A stretch of DNA of 64,000 nt, taken from positions 1 through 64,000 of the forward strand of contig JALVUF010000059.1 in assembly GCA_027023805.1 (NCBI GenBank), given 5' to 3'. The notes beneath the pieces are model-generated. The model was not told the origin of the DNA, did not search any database, and was given only the letters and a program-made list of their open reading frames with translations. Both the position numbers and the translations under genes were made by a program. Positions 17,229 through 26,300 of this stretch are shown here, in pieces; position 1 is the first letter of the stretch, and each line of letters opens with the position of its first letter. Origin of the DNA: Helicobacteraceae bacterium (GTDB lineage: Bacteria; Campylobacterota; Campylobacteria; Campylobacterales; Sulfurimonadaceae).

Positions 17229-17921
17229 ATGACACAAGAAGAATTAGATGCCTTAATGAATGAAGGTATAGAAGATATTTCTGACGAGAGTAAAGAGGAG
17301 GATGCCAAAAGCGTCCCTCAAGAAGATAGCAAAAAAGAGAAATCAGCTGAGAACTTTAAGATAGATTCTTCATCTAGCTGGCCTCCGCCGCCGCCTGATG
17401 ATGACCATAAAGTTGTACATCAACTAGATGACGTAACGAAAGAGAGTGAAGAGAAAGCTACAGAGATATTTGATATTATAGAAAATATAAGCAATGCTTT
17501 AATGGAGCAGGAGAATTCATTAGATCTCTGCGATAAGACGTTAAAGCAAAATATAAGTATCTTTGGTGCAATGGCTGAGAAATTTCCGGATATTAAAACA
17601 TTTATACATGCAAAAGAGGATAATGAAACAGCACTTGTCAAAAACCAAGAACTGCTAAGTGTCATTCAAGAAAGCGGCGATAATCTTATGAATGTTATGG
17701 ATATTATGCAGTATCAAGATATACATCGTCAAAAAATCGAGCGTGTTATAAATGTCATGAGAGCACTGTCAAACTATATGAACGCACTTTTTGCAGGCAA
17801 GATAGATGATGATAAGCGCGTGAGCTCAGCTGTTCATATCACAGGAGATACACAGACTGAAGATGTGGTAAATGCAGACGATATTGAAGCATTACTTGCA
17901 CAATTTGGTTCAAACGGCTAA
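17229..17921 (+). CDS. cheZ: CheZ-like CheY phosphatase
   Basis: 230 residues from the ATG at 17229, behind TTTTGGAG; the track start is rejected. QYQDIHRQKIERV (161-173) reproduces the catalytic Asp and Gln of CheZ four residues apart (Asp164, Gln168; Asp143/Gln147 in E. coli). The surrounding residues 70-185 form long helices as in the CheZ four-helix bundle. The C-terminal NADDIEALLAQFG resembles the CheY-binding tail. The N-terminal MTQEELDALMNEG resembles the CheY-binding N-terminus of FliM. Between them lies an acidic, Pro-rich linker. It dephosphorylates CheY-P in chemotaxis. No other che gene is adjacent. Confidence 0.8.
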   Translation: MTQEELDALMNEGIEDISDESKEEDAKSVPQEDSKKEKSAENFKIDSSSSWPPPPPDDDHKVVHQLDDVTKESEEKATEIFDIIENISNALMEQENSLDLCDKTLKQNISIFGAMAEKFPDIKTFIHAKEDNETALVKNQELLSVIQESGDNLMNVMDIMQYQDIHRQKIERVINVMRALSNYMNALFAGKIDDDKRVSSAVHITGDTQTEDVVNADDIEALLAQFGSNG

Positions 17922-17975
17922 AATTTTAAAAAAAATATGCTTACATGTAAGCATAAAAAAATGAGATTAAAATAT

Positions 17976-19262
17976 ATGCAAAAAGTAGAATTACTTTCAC
18001 CGGCCGGAAATTTACAAAAGCTTCGCATTGCTATAGATTACGGAGCTGATGCCGTTTATGGCGGTGTAAGCCATTTTTCACTTCGTATTCGCTCAGGCAA
18101 AGAGTTTACATTTGAGGACTTTAAAGAAGGCATTGAGTATGCCCATGTAAGAGGCAAAAAAGTGTATGCTACGATTAATGGGTTCCCGTTTAATTCCCAA
18201 CTCTCCCTTTTAAAAAAACATATTCTTAAAATGGCGGAACTCTCTCCTGATGCTATTATCGTAGCTACTCCGGGAGTGTTGAAGTTATGCCATGAGCTGG
18301 CACCGCAGATACCGCTTCATCTCTCTACTCAGGCTAATGTTTTGAATGTTCTTGATGCAAAAGTGTATTATGATATGGGAGCTAGACGCATTATTGCCGC
18401 GCGTGAGATATCTTTAAAAGATTTGTGCGAGATTAAAAAAGAGCTTCCTGATTTAGAGTTGGAGGTATTTGTTCACGGCTCTATGTGTTTTGCATACAGC
18501 GGCAGATGCCTTATATCCACGCTTCAAAGCGGACGGGTTCCAAATCGTGGAAGCTGTGCAAATGATTGCAGGTTTGCTTATGAGCTTTACGCGGCCAACC
18601 CCGAGACGGGAACACTTTTTAGGCTTGAAGAGGATCCGGGAATAGGCACATATATCATGAATTCAAAAGACTTGAATCTCTCTTTACATGTAAAAGAGAT
18701 TATCGAAGCGGGATGTGTTAATTCTTTGAAGATAGAAGGACGCACAAAGACCGATTATTATGCGGCAGTGACGGCAAAAGCGTACAAAATGGCTATTGAT
18801 GATTATTATGACAATCTTTACAGACCCGATGCTTATGAATATGAGTTGCAATCTTTACAAAATAGGGGATATACCGATGCGTATCTTGTGAGCCGTCCGT
18901 TTGAAAAGCATGATACTCAGAGCCTGGACTTTACCATGCAGATGGGGACGCATCAAGTAAGTGGCATGGTGATGCAAAACGGCGAATATTTTATGTGTAA
19001 ATATAAAATCTTGCCAAATGACGAGCTTGAGTTATTGTTGCCTGATAGTGCTGATGTGCGGGAGATTGAAAATGATATAGGAGTTGTTTACGAAAAAGAG
19101 GGCAGGTGGTTTGTACGGCTTAAAAAACTAATCGCAGAAAATAAAAAAGAGTGGGCTGAGGTTCACAGCGGAAATCTAAACCCCATTAAGCTGCCTATAC
19201 CAATGCCCGCATATACATTTTTAAGAGTACCAGTTAAAGCCGGAGTCTTTGTAAAACAATAA
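17976..19262 (+). CDS. Peptidase U32 family protein (TrhP/RlhA-type RNA hydroxylation)
   Basis: 428 residues starting MQKVELLSPAG, the standard N-terminus; upstream ATGs in the track are not needed. HLSTQANVLN, VHGSMCFAYSGRC and RGSCANDCRF give the four conserved cysteines, and SLKIEGRTKTDYY is the family signature. Members TrhP (tRNA U34) and RlhA (23S rRNA) use prephenate for RNA hydroxylation; others are called proteases. The sequence resembles the TrhP/YegQ branch. It precedes purE by 18 bp. Confidence 0.85.
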   Translation: MQKVELLSPAGNLQKLRIAIDYGADAVYGGVSHFSLRIRSGKEFTFEDFKEGIEYAHVRGKKVYATINGFPFNSQLSLLKKHILKMAELSPDAIIVATPGVLKLCHELAPQIPLHLSTQANVLNVLDAKVYYDMGARRIIAAREISLKDLCEIKKELPDLELEVFVHGSMCFAYSGRCLISTLQSGRVPNRGSCANDCRFAYELYAANPETGTLFRLEEDPGIGTYIMNSKDLNLSLHVKEIIEAGCVNSLKIEGRTKTDYYAAVTAKAYKMAIDDYYDNLYRPDAYEYELQSLQNRGYTDAYLVSRPFEKHDTQSLDFTMQMGTHQVSGMVMQNGEYFMCKYKILPNDELELLLPDSADVREIENDIGVVYEKEGRWFVRLKKLIAENKKEWAEVHSGNLNPIKLPIPMPAYTFLRVPVKAGVFVKQ

Positions 19263-19280
19263 CCAAACAAAAGGAAAAAA

Positions 19281-19784
19281 ATGAAATTTGTCTCTATAAT
19301 TATAGGCAGTAAGAGTGATTATGAGGTTATGAAATCGTGCGCTGAGACCTTTGAAGCGTTTGGCGTTAGCTATGAGCTTATTATTAGTTCCGCTCACCGC
19401 TCTCCTGAGAGAACCAAAGATTATGTACTAAGTGCTGAGAAAAAAGGTGCTCAGGTTTTTATAGCCGCAGCGGGTATGGCGGCTCATTTAGCCGGCGTGC
19501 TTGCTTCTAAAACCGTAAAACCTATTATCGGGGTGCCTATGAGTGCATCAGCATTAAGTGGGATAGATGCTCTGCTCTCAACTGTTCAAATGCCCGCAGG
19601 CATGCCTGTTGCCACGGTTGCCATAGGAAAAGCGGGGGCTATCAATTCTGCTTATTTGGCTATGCAGATTTTAGCGCTTGATAATACAGAGCTTGCCATA
19701 AAGCTTCGTGAAGACCGTATAGCAAAAGCTAAAAAGGTTGAGATGGATTCGTTAGAGATTGAAACGATTTTAAAGGATAATTAA
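19281..19784 (+). CDS. purE: N5-carboxyaminoimidazole ribonucleotide mutase
   Basis: 167 residues of class I PurE: GSKSDYEVMKSC at the phosphate site, SAHRSPERT with the catalytic His, AAAGMAAHLAGV, and GVPMSASALSGIDALLSTVQ. It converts N5-CAIR to CAIR in purine synthesis. AAAGGAAAAA precedes the ATG. It is followed at one base by a DUF3972 gene and then glyQ, an order I recall from Campylobacter. Confidence 0.96.
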   Translation: MKFVSIIIGSKSDYEVMKSCAETFEAFGVSYELIISSAHRSPERTKDYVLSAEKKGAQVFIAAAGMAAHLAGVLASKTVKPIIGVPMSASALSGIDALLSTVQMPAGMPVATVAIGKAGAINSAYLAMQILALDNTELAIKLREDRIAKAKKVEMDSLEIETILKDN

Positions 19785-19785
19785 T

Positions 19786-20262
19786 ATGCAGTGGATGAGT
19801 ATTGATGAGTATGCCAATTTGACGGGTCTGGATACGATATCTGTTGATGAGTTGATAAACAGGGGTAAATTGACCATAAAAAAAGAAGACGGGAAAATCT
19901 ATATAGACCCTTCAAAAGGTGCCAGCGAGCTTGTTCCTATGCAATTAAAAGAGATGAGTATGCAAACAACGGGCGAGGCTATCGTATCTACACAGTTTGT
20001 AGAAAAGACTATCGGCACGATTATGAATCTGCATGAAAAAGTCTTAGACGCAAAAGATGAAACCATTCAGTCCGTTAAAAATGAAAATCTGTTTTTAAAA
20101 GAGGCTCTTGCTTCACTGCAAGAGCTATATGAAGAGGATCGAAAAACGATAGAGACATTAACCACTCAGCTAAAGATATCTCAAGAAGAAGTTGAATTTT
20201 TACGCAGAAAATATAAACTTATGTGGGGCAAGGTTGTTGAAAATTATGCAACTGACAAGTAG
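19786..20262 (+). CDS. DUF3972-like coiled-coil protein
   Basis: 158 residues. The first 45 (SIDEYANLTGLDTISVDELINRG...) resemble a small winged-helix or MerR-like DNA-binding fold; residues 65-150 are a long charged coiled coil. I associate it with DUF3972, found in this place between purE and glyQ in Campylobacterota. Function unknown. The start lies one base after the purE stop. Confidence 0.65.
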   Translation: MQWMSIDEYANLTGLDTISVDELINRGKLTIKKEDGKIYIDPSKGASELVPMQLKEMSMQTTGEAIVSTQFVEKTIGTIMNLHEKVLDAKDETIQSVKNENLFLKEALASLQELYEEDRKTIETLTTQLKISQEEVEFLRRKYKLMWGKVVENYATDK

Positions 20263-20280
20263 GCATAATCTGTAAAATGG

Positions 20281-20328
20281 TATAATAACCACCGCAGATA
20301 ACTGTTTTGTACCATCTGTCAAACAGAT
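20281..20328 (+). promoter_or_regulatory. Promoter and leader hairpin of glyQ
   Basis: TATAAT at 20281-20286 is followed by a leader containing the perfect inverted repeat ATCTGT-CAA-ACAGAT (20314-20328), about 22 nt before the glyQ ATG. The hairpin has six pairs with a three-base loop and could affect ribosome access; no T-box features are seen. Confidence 0.4.
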
Positions 20329-20350
20329 ACTTTAAATTTAGAGGTCATTT

Positions 20351-21232
20351 ATGATTACGTTTAGCGAGATATTATTAAAATTACAACAATACTGGATGAG
20401 TGAGGGTTGCAATATCGTACAGCCTTATGATATTGCTGCTGGAGCAGGGACTTTTCATCCTGCTACTTTTTTACGTTCACTTGATTGTACACCTTGGTCT
20501 GTTGCGTATGTCGCACCTTCACGCCGCCCGACTGACGGCCGTTACGGCGAAAATCCAAACCGATTGGGAAGCTATTATCAGTTTCAAACGCTCATTAAAC
20601 CCAGTCCGGACAATATTCAGGAGTTATATCTAAAGAGCCTTGAGTATTTAGGATTAAATCTTGCAGACCATGATATACGTTTTGTAGAGGATAACTGGGA
20701 ATCTCCGACGCTTGGCTCATGGGGTTTGGGCTGGGAGGTCTGGCTAAACGGCATGGAAGTAACGCAGTTTACATATTTTCAGCAAGTAGGCGGTATCGCA
20801 TGCGAGCCGGTAGCAGTTGAGATAACTTATGGAACAGAACGGCTTGCTATGTATCTTCAGGGTGTTGAGAGTGTTTTTGATATAGTGTGGGGACAAAACA
20901 GCCACGGAAGAACTCTTTATAGAGATATCCACAAAGAAAGTGAGATAGAGTTTAGCAAATACAACTTTGAAACAGTAGATACTAAAATGCTTTTTGCAGA
21001 TTTTGAAGCAAAATCAAAAGAGTGCAAAAAAACGCTAAAGGCGGGTCTGCCTTTACCTGCTTATGATTTATGTATGCTGGCTTCACACACTTTTAATACT
21101 CTCGATGCGGCAAAAGCAATCAGCCAGACAGAACGACAAAACTATATATTAAAGATAAGAGAACTCTCACGAGGATGTGCCGAGCTTTATAAAGAGCAGG
21201 AGAGCCAAAGAGCACAAAGAGTTAAAGCGTAG
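20351..21232 (+). CDS. glyQ: Glycyl-tRNA synthetase alpha subunit
   Basis: 293 residues of the alpha subunit of the heterotetrameric (alpha2beta2) class II enzyme. [12 protein letters not shown]-type N-terminal block (here [13 protein letters not shown]), [33 protein letters not shown] and [10 protein letters not shown] are the characteristic aminoacylation motifs. The beta subunit gene glyS is not adjacent. GAGG precedes the ATG. Confidence 0.97.
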   Translation: MITFSEILLKLQQYWMSEGCNIVQPYDIAAGAGTFHPATFLRSLDCTPWSVAYVAPSRRPTDGRYGENPNRLGSYYQFQTLIKPSPDNIQELYLKSLEYLGLNLADHDIRFVEDNWESPTLGSWGLGWEVWLNGMEVTQFTYFQQVGGIACEPVAVEITYGTERLAMYLQGVESVFDIVWGQNSHGRTLYRDIHKESEIEFSKYNFETVDTKMLFADFEAKSKECKKTLKAGLPLPAYDLCMLASHTFNTLDAAKAISQTERQNYILKIRELSRGCAELYKEQESQRAQRVKA

Positions 21233-21248
21233 ATATGCAGGATAAATA

Positions 21249-23486
21249 TTGACTCAGACGCTAATAGGTCAGATAGAGGGCATTCTTTTTGAAGAGGATG
21301 GATTTTTTATCGCCCGTTTAAAAAGTTCTGAGAAAATTAGCGGAACCTATTATGAGAGCGATGTAAGGCATCTAAAAGGAGCTGCCGTCACTTTAAAAGG
21401 CGAATGGCAGGAGCATAAAAAATATGGCAGCACTTTTAAATTTACCTCTTTACATGTAAACCAAGATGAGCTTTTTTTCTTTTTAAACCGTATAGTAAAG
21501 GGTTTTACAAAAAAATTATCAGCAGAGCTTATAGAGACTTTCGGGCATGAAGGTCTTATTGATATACTAGACAATGATATAAAAAGACTCTTAGAGTTTA
21601 AAGGCATTAAAGATAAACGTCTTAAAAAAATTCAAACTTCATGGAAGAAATTTCGCTCAATGCGCAAGCTTGGGGAATTTTTAAGCCCATATAGCGTAAG
21701 CGGTGAGTTTTTAACAACAATTGCCACGGCGATGAGGGATGTTGAGCAACCCTCTTTAAAGATCAAAGATAATCCCTATATCTTAACTAAAATAAACGGT
21801 ATAGGCTTTAAAAGAGCAGATGAATTGGCACTTAAAATGGGCATGAAAAAAGATGCCGACATACGAATAAAAAGCGCTATGGATTATCTGCTTTTAAATC
21901 ACTGCCAACAGCAGGGGAACAGTTGCGTTGACAAACAAACACTTTTTTTACTGCTTGATGAGCTTTTAGAAACTGATAACCAAGAGGTGCTGTATGAGAC
22001 AGCTTTGGTTGAAAGAGTCAGTGAGTGTAGTATCGTGCCTATGAAAAACAACCGCCTTTCACCGTCAAAACTCTATGATGCCGAAAAGTTTTTACATGAT
22101 GATTTTCTTCGCCGTTCGAAGTTAAAATTTGATCCCTTAGTGCCGGATATCGAAGAGTTTTTTAAAAGTGGTGATTTGGTGCTGGGGCAACAGCAAAAAG
22201 AAGCGGTTTCTATCATCAACAACGGTGCCGGGATACTGCTTCTTGTGGGTTACGCAGGAACAGGAAAAAGCACAACCTCAAAAACAATTTTAAATCTTTT
22301 AAATACGCGGTATGAGAAAAATAAGATAATGACCTGCGCGCTAAGCGGCATAGCGTCACAGCGTATAGCAGATACAACCGGATACACAAGTTCAACTATA
22401 CAATCTTTACTTGTCAGATACGAGCAAGAAGATGAATTTCCTTTTTTTGTTTTGCTCATAGACGAAGCCTCCATGATAAACTCTTTACTGTTTGCCAGAT
22501 TGATAAAAAAGCTTAAAAAAGATTGTATTTTAATCATCGTAGGAGATGACGCCCAGCTTCCGCCCATCGGAGCGGGAAATGTGCTTAGTGATGTTTTGTG
22601 CTTAAATCTTGTGCCGATTGTAAAATTGACAAAGATATACAGACAAAGTGAGGAGCAGGCCATAGCGCTCATAGCAAATGATATCCGTCAGGCAAATGTT
22701 CCTGATTTTAGGCGGGAATATGATGATTTTATCTTTATAGATATCTCCATACAAAATTATTATGCACAAAAAAATCTACTCTCAAAAGAGGAGTTCTCAC
22801 AACTAAGGGAACAAAATTCAAGCGATATCTTAGCCGTTATGATGCAAGAAGCTGTTAAAGTCATACCAAAAGCAAGATTACGGTTAAAAAATAAAGAGAT
22901 AAGCTCATATCTTAATTATTTTCAAGTTATCACTCCTATGAAAGGCGGGATTTTGGGTGCTTCCAATCTTAATAAAGTGCTGCAGGAGTATTTTAATCCA
23001 AATCCGAAAAAGAGTATCAAAAAAGGCGGAAGCGAGTTTCGGTTAATGGATAAAGTGGTACACATTAAAAATGAAAATATGCCGACATGGAGTTCTGAGG
23101 ATTTTAAAGAGCAGGAAGATTCAAGTCAAAAGCGTGTATTTAACGGCATGATAGGATTACTTTTTCGCATAGATGAAGGGGATGAGCATGCTTTTGTATT
23201 TTATCCAAATGAAAATATGATTGTTTTGTACGAATATGAACAGTTAAAATCGCATCTATCGCTCTCGTACGCTTTAACCATTCATAAAGTACAGGGTCAG
23301 GAGTATGATATAGTCGTTATCCCTATCACTTTTTCACATTTTGTTATGCACAACACGAAGCTGATATACACGGCTATTACAAGAGCTAAACACAGATGTA
23401 TCTTGGTGGGTGAGAGCGCGGCTTTTGAGTCGGCATGCAAAAGAATAGGCACGACAAAACGCGACACTGTACTTTTAGAACTTTAA
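21249..23486 (+). CDS. recD2: RecD2-type DNA helicase (SF1B)
   Basis: 745 residues starting at TTG; the ATG at 21235 reads into a stop after five codons. The N-terminal part is the OB-like and HhH region of RecD2 (NPYILTKINGIGFKRADELA). Walker A is GYAGTGKST, Walker B LLIDEASMI, and the C-terminal SYALTIHKVQGQEYD and YTAITRAK are SF1 motifs V and VI. RecD2 is a 5'-3' helicase without RecBC partners. AGGA lies about 7 nt before the TTG. tRNA-Arg follows. Confidence 0.85.
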   Translation: MTQTLIGQIEGILFEEDGFFIARLKSSEKISGTYYESDVRHLKGAAVTLKGEWQEHKKYGSTFKFTSLHVNQDELFFFLNRIVKGFTKKLSAELIETFGHEGLIDILDNDIKRLLEFKGIKDKRLKKIQTSWKKFRSMRKLGEFLSPYSVSGEFLTTIATAMRDVEQPSLKIKDNPYILTKINGIGFKRADELALKMGMKKDADIRIKSAMDYLLLNHCQQQGNSCVDKQTLFLLLDELLETDNQEVLYETALVERVSECSIVPMKNNRLSPSKLYDAEKFLHDDFLRRSKLKFDPLVPDIEEFFKSGDLVLGQQQKEAVSIINNGAGILLLVGYAGTGKSTTSKTILNLLNTRYEKNKIMTCALSGIASQRIADTTGYTSSTIQSLLVRYEQEDEFPFFVLLIDEASMINSLLFARLIKKLKKDCILIIVGDDAQLPPIGAGNVLSDVLCLNLVPIVKLTKIYRQSEEQAIALIANDIRQANVPDFRREYDDFIFIDISIQNYYAQKNLLSKEEFSQLREQNSSDILAVMMQEAVKVIPKARLRLKNKEISSYLNYFQVITPMKGGILGASNLNKVLQEYFNPNPKKSIKKGGSEFRLMDKVVHIKNENMPTWSSEDFKEQEDSSQKRVFNGMIGLLFRIDEGDEHAFVFYPNENMIVLYEYEQLKSHLSLSYALTIHKVQGQEYDIVVIPITFSHFVMHNTKLIYTAITRAKHRCILVGESAAFESACKRIGTTKRDTVLLEL

Positions 23487-23510
23487 ATGGTAAAATTTCA
23501 TTTTCGCTTA

Positions 23511-23586
23511 CTCCTTATCGCTTAACTGGATAAAGCAGTCCCCTCCTAAGGGATAGCTCGTGGTTCGAGTCCACGTAGGGAGACCA
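23511..23586 (+). tRNA. tRNA-Arg (CCT)
   Basis: The acceptor stem CTCCTTA/TAGGGAG pairs over seven bases with one G-T. The D-arm is GCTT...AAGC. Anticodon loop CTCCTAA on GTCCC/GGGAT gives CCT. The T-arm CGTGG-TTCGAGT-CCACG is regular, and the 3' CCA is encoded. A copper gene islet lies directly downstream, but no duplicated tRNA end was seen. Confidence 0.95.
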
Positions 23587-23711
23587 CTGCTTGATTTAAT
23601 ACAATAAATGTATTTTAACCTCTAAAATACGAACTTTAAAGCACTTCTTTAGTCTAGCGCAATATAATCTATAATTTAGTAATTGCTACAAATAAAATGA
23701 CTTGTATAAAG

Positions 23712-23810
23712 CTATTGTATATCACACGTAAAAATATTTTGAAAAATTTTAAATCTTGTTTTATTTCCTAAAGCTTTAAAAATTTGTATTTTTTTATCTA
23801 TATTCAGCAT
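23712..23810 (-). pseudogene. Truncated ArsR-family regulator fragment
   Basis: An ATG at 23810 behind AAGGAAGTTTATATC opens a 32-residue frame: MLNIDKKIQIFKALGNKTR, then FKIFQNIF, then a stop. FKALGNKTRFKIF matches the first two helices at the start of ArsR/SmtB repressors. The DNA-recognition helix is missing and no continuation was recognised in the other frames. It is probably a remnant of a metal-responsive repressor of the neighbouring copper genes. It is too short for the ORF track. The rest of the 23587-23847 gap holds only AT-rich sequence and a weak hairpin (AATACA/TGTATT near 23598-23614). Confidence 0.5.
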
Positions 23811-23847
23811 GATATAAACTTCCTTAATTTTTCTATTGAAAGTGTAT

Positions 23848-24039
23848 TTAGTAATATATCAGATATTTATCAACTACACTATTAAGCTTACTTTTCATCT
23901 CTTTTGCAAATTTCTGACTCTCTTTATCATCAAGAGCGGTTAAAATGGAGTCTAAACAGTTTGGCATCATCTTTGATACACATTCACGTTTTTCTTCTAT
24001 AGACATGCTTTTACACATCTTTTTACATTGTTCCATCAT
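23848..24039 (-). CDS. Small Cys/Met-containing protein beside copper genes
   Basis: 63 residues, beginning MMEQCKKMCKSMS, with CVSKMMPNC in the middle; the second half is a charged helix without Cys. Four cysteines and six to seven methionines in the first half could bind a soft metal such as Cu(I). No signal peptide. AGGAGAAAACC precedes the paired ATGs. It starts 17 nt after an intrinsic terminator of the Met/Cys-rich gene upstream, so it may be expressed by read-through. Family not recognised. Confidence 0.6.
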   Translation of the reverse strand: MMEQCKKMCKSMSIEEKRECVSKMMPNCLDSILTALDDKESQKFAKEMKSKLNSVVDKYLIYY

Positions 24040-24056
24040 GGTTTTCTCCTCATGAT

Positions 24057-24080
24057 AAAAAGAGCTGTAAAGCTCTTTTT
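24057..24080 (-). terminator. Intrinsic terminator between the two small metal-binding peptide genes
   Basis: AAAAAGAGCT-GTAA-AGCTCTTTTT is a perfect 10-bp stem with a four-base loop and T-runs on both strands. On the minus strand it follows the stop of the Met/Cys-rich gene and precedes the start of the 63-residue gene, so it would reduce expression of the second gene. Confidence 0.8.
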
Positions 24081-24082
24081 AT

Positions 24083-24331
24083 TTATAGTTCGCAAGAACC
24101 GTCACTGCAACACTCATCATCTTTTTTTGGTGCTGCATCTTTAGAGCAAGAGCCGGCATCACTGCTACTAGAACATGAAGAACCATTGTCATTAGATGAG
24201 GAGTTATTATTAGTGCTCATCATATCATCACACATTGATTTTCCTTTTGCCATCATAGCATCCATTCCACCCATGCCGCTCATCATAGAGTCACACATGC
24301 CTTTACCTTTTTTCATCATACTATCCATCAT
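24083..24331 (-). CDS. Met/Cys-rich repeat peptide, probable copper binder
   Basis: 82 residues. The first 39 contain 14 methionines and two copies of a unit of the form MMxKGKxMCDxMMS (about residues 5-18 and 26-39), so the N-terminal half is an internal duplication. A Ser/Asn linker follows, then a Cys-rich tail (DDECCSDGSCEL); seven cysteines in all. No signal peptide, so it should be cytoplasmic. Met and Cys clusters of this kind bind Cu(I). It is transcribed divergently from copA. AAAGGATTTGTT precedes the ATG. I do not recognise a named family; the copper role is inferred from composition and neighbours. Confidence 0.65.
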   Translation of the reverse strand: MMDSMMKKGKGMCDSMMSGMGGMDAMMAKGKSMCDDMMSTNNNSSSNDNGSSCSSSSDAGSCSKDAAPKKDDECCSDGSCEL

Positions 24332-24398
24332 AACAAATCCTTTACACTGAGATACATTCTTGATGCATCATGAAAAGTCTTCCTAAAGACAACTATGT

Positions 24399-24418
24399 AT
24401 TTAGCTTAATTACTAAAT
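24399..24418. promoter_or_regulatory. Inverted repeat in the divergent copper-gene promoter region
   Basis: ATTTAG-N8-CTAAAT lies between the Met/Cys-rich gene and copA and could be an operator. A smaller hairpin GTCTT/AAGAC lies at 24377-24390. The 249-bp gap is otherwise AT-rich. Confidence 0.3.
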
Positions 24419-24542
24419 AACTAATTAAAATTCTACATCATTAATTTTATTTTGTCAAGTTTATTTAAATACCTACTCTTTAGCTGGGTTTAGTATAAGC
24501 TAGCAAGTAAAAAAATTCACAAACACCTCACATATCTTTAGT

Positions 24543-24548
24543 TATACT
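24543..24548 (+). promoter_or_regulatory. -10 box of copA
   Basis: TATACT, 33 bp before the copA ATG at 24581, with AAAAAAGG in the leader. No clear -35 box is present. Confidence 0.4.
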
Positions 24549-24580
24549 ACTTTTTCATAAAGATAAAAAAGGTCAAAGAT

Positions 24581-26290
24581 ATGGAAAATTTAAAAACATT
24601 TTCTCGAAGAACTTTTCTTAAAGGAATCGCAGCTTCTGCCGTTTTGCTCCCCGGTATGCAGCTAAGTGCCGATACAAAAATTATTGGGCGCCAAAAGATA
24701 CGAAAACTAAGTGGTACAGAATTTTATCTTACTATTGATAAAACACTTGTCAATGTAACAAAAGAGCCATATTATGCAAAAACAGTTAACGGCATGCTCC
24801 CAGGTCCTACACTTATCTGGCATGAAGGAGATGAGATTACCATACATGTAACAAATAATCTTAGCGTATCTTCATCTATTCACTGGCATGGCATTATACT
24901 GCCTTATCAAATGGACGGTGTTCCCGGTATAAGTTTTAACGGCATTGCTCCCGGGGAGACTTTTACCTATAAATTTACGGTCAATCAAAATGGTACATAT
25001 TGGTATCATTCCCACTCCGGCTTTCAAGAACAGACAGGACTTTACGGATCCATAATTATTTATCCAAAAGAAAAGGACCCTGTTGAGTATGACAGAGAAT
25101 ATATAATGCTTTTATCTGATTTTTCAAATGAAAAACCGTCTGCTATCTATAGAAATCTTAAATTATCGGCAGATTATTATAATTTTAATCAAAGAACGGT
25201 CGGTGATTTCTTTTCCGAGATAAAAAAGGAGGGCTTTGTCGAAGCTTTTAAGAGGAGAGAAATATGGAATAAAAAACGTATGTCAGATAGAGATCTTGCC
25301 GATGTAACAGCTTACACCTATACATATTTGATGAATGGACAAGCTCCTTGGGTAAGATTTCAGGCACTTTTTAAAAAAGGCGAGAAAATTAGACTTCGTT
25401 TTATTAATGCGTCTTCCATGACGTTTTTTGATATCCGAATTCCGGGAATAAAGATGATTGTTGTTGCCACAGACGGCGGTAATGTCCAACCTGTGGAAGT
25501 TGATGAATTTCGTATCGGTGTTGCTGAGACATATGATGTCATAGTTGAGCCAAAAGATGAATCTGCTTATGCAATTTTTGCACAAAGTATCGGTAGAAGC
25601 GGGTACGCACTGGGCAATTTAACACCTGATGTCACGCAGTTAGCAAAAATACCTAAGATGGATAAACGACAAGCGCTAACATTGGTAGATATGGGTATGA
25701 CTGAAGATGTATCAAAGATGAGATCCATGAATACATCGGGTCAAAAGAGTGCAAATGTTATGAAAAAGTCTATCCCTTTGACAAAACTGCCGATACGATG
25801 GGGAGTCGGGACAACCATGCGGGCTATGAATCCACAATACAGGCTCAATGATCCCGGAGTAGGGCTTCGCAACAATGGTAGAAAGGTATTAACCTATGCC
25901 GATTTACGCTCGCTTCGCTCTACACAAGATGATAAATATCCCGACAGACAGATAATATTGCATTTAACAGGAAATATGGATCGTTACATGTGGTCTATTA
26001 ACGGTATCCCGTATTCACAATCACAGCCGTTAAAGTTTTATTATGGAGAACGGCTACGCATTACTTATATTAATGATACTATGATGAATCATCCTATGCA
26101 TTTACATGGTATGTGGAGTGATTTGGAGAGTGGTGATGACAATCATCTAGTACGTAAACATACTATCGTCTCACAACCGGGTTCTAAAATCAGTTTTCGT
26201 GTAACAGTAAATGCTAGAGGCGCATGGGCGTATCATTGTCATCTTTTGTATCATTTGACTGATATGTTTAGAAAAGTCGTAGTGGTCTAA
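24581..26290 (+). CDS. copA: Multicopper oxidase, CopA type
   Basis: 569 residues. The N-terminal SRRTFLKG followed by a hydrophobic stretch is a Tat signal, so it is exported folded to the periplasm. The four copper motifs are HWHG, HSHSG, HPMHLHG and HCHLLYH-N3-M, giving the type 1 site and the trinuclear cluster. Length and order fit copper-resistance multicopper oxidases (PcoA/CopA), which oxidise Cu(I) to Cu(II). A Met-containing region near residues 360-400 is shorter than in PcoA. copB follows by 10 bp. This is not the P-type ATPase also called CopA. Confidence 0.92.
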   Translation: MENLKTFSRRTFLKGIAASAVLLPGMQLSADTKIIGRQKIRKLSGTEFYLTIDKTLVNVTKEPYYAKTVNGMLPGPTLIWHEGDEITIHVTNNLSVSSSIHWHGIILPYQMDGVPGISFNGIAPGETFTYKFTVNQNGTYWYHSHSGFQEQTGLYGSIIIYPKEKDPVEYDREYIMLLSDFSNEKPSAIYRNLKLSADYYNFNQRTVGDFFSEIKKEGFVEAFKRREIWNKKRMSDRDLADVTAYTYTYLMNGQAPWVRFQALFKKGEKIRLRFINASSMTFFDIRIPGIKMIVVATDGGNVQPVEVDEFRIGVAETYDVIVEPKDESAYAIFAQSIGRSGYALGNLTPDVTQLAKIPKMDKRQALTLVDMGMTEDVSKMRSMNTSGQKSANVMKKSIPLTKLPIRWGVGTTMRAMNPQYRLNDPGVGLRNNGRKVLTYADLRSLRSTQDDKYPDRQIILHLTGNMDRYMWSINGIPYSQSQPLKFYYGERLRITYINDTMMNHPMHLHGMWSDLESGDDNHLVRKHTIVSQPGSKISFRVTVNARGAWAYHCHLLYHLTDMFRKVVVV

Positions 26291-26300
26291 AGGAGAAAAA

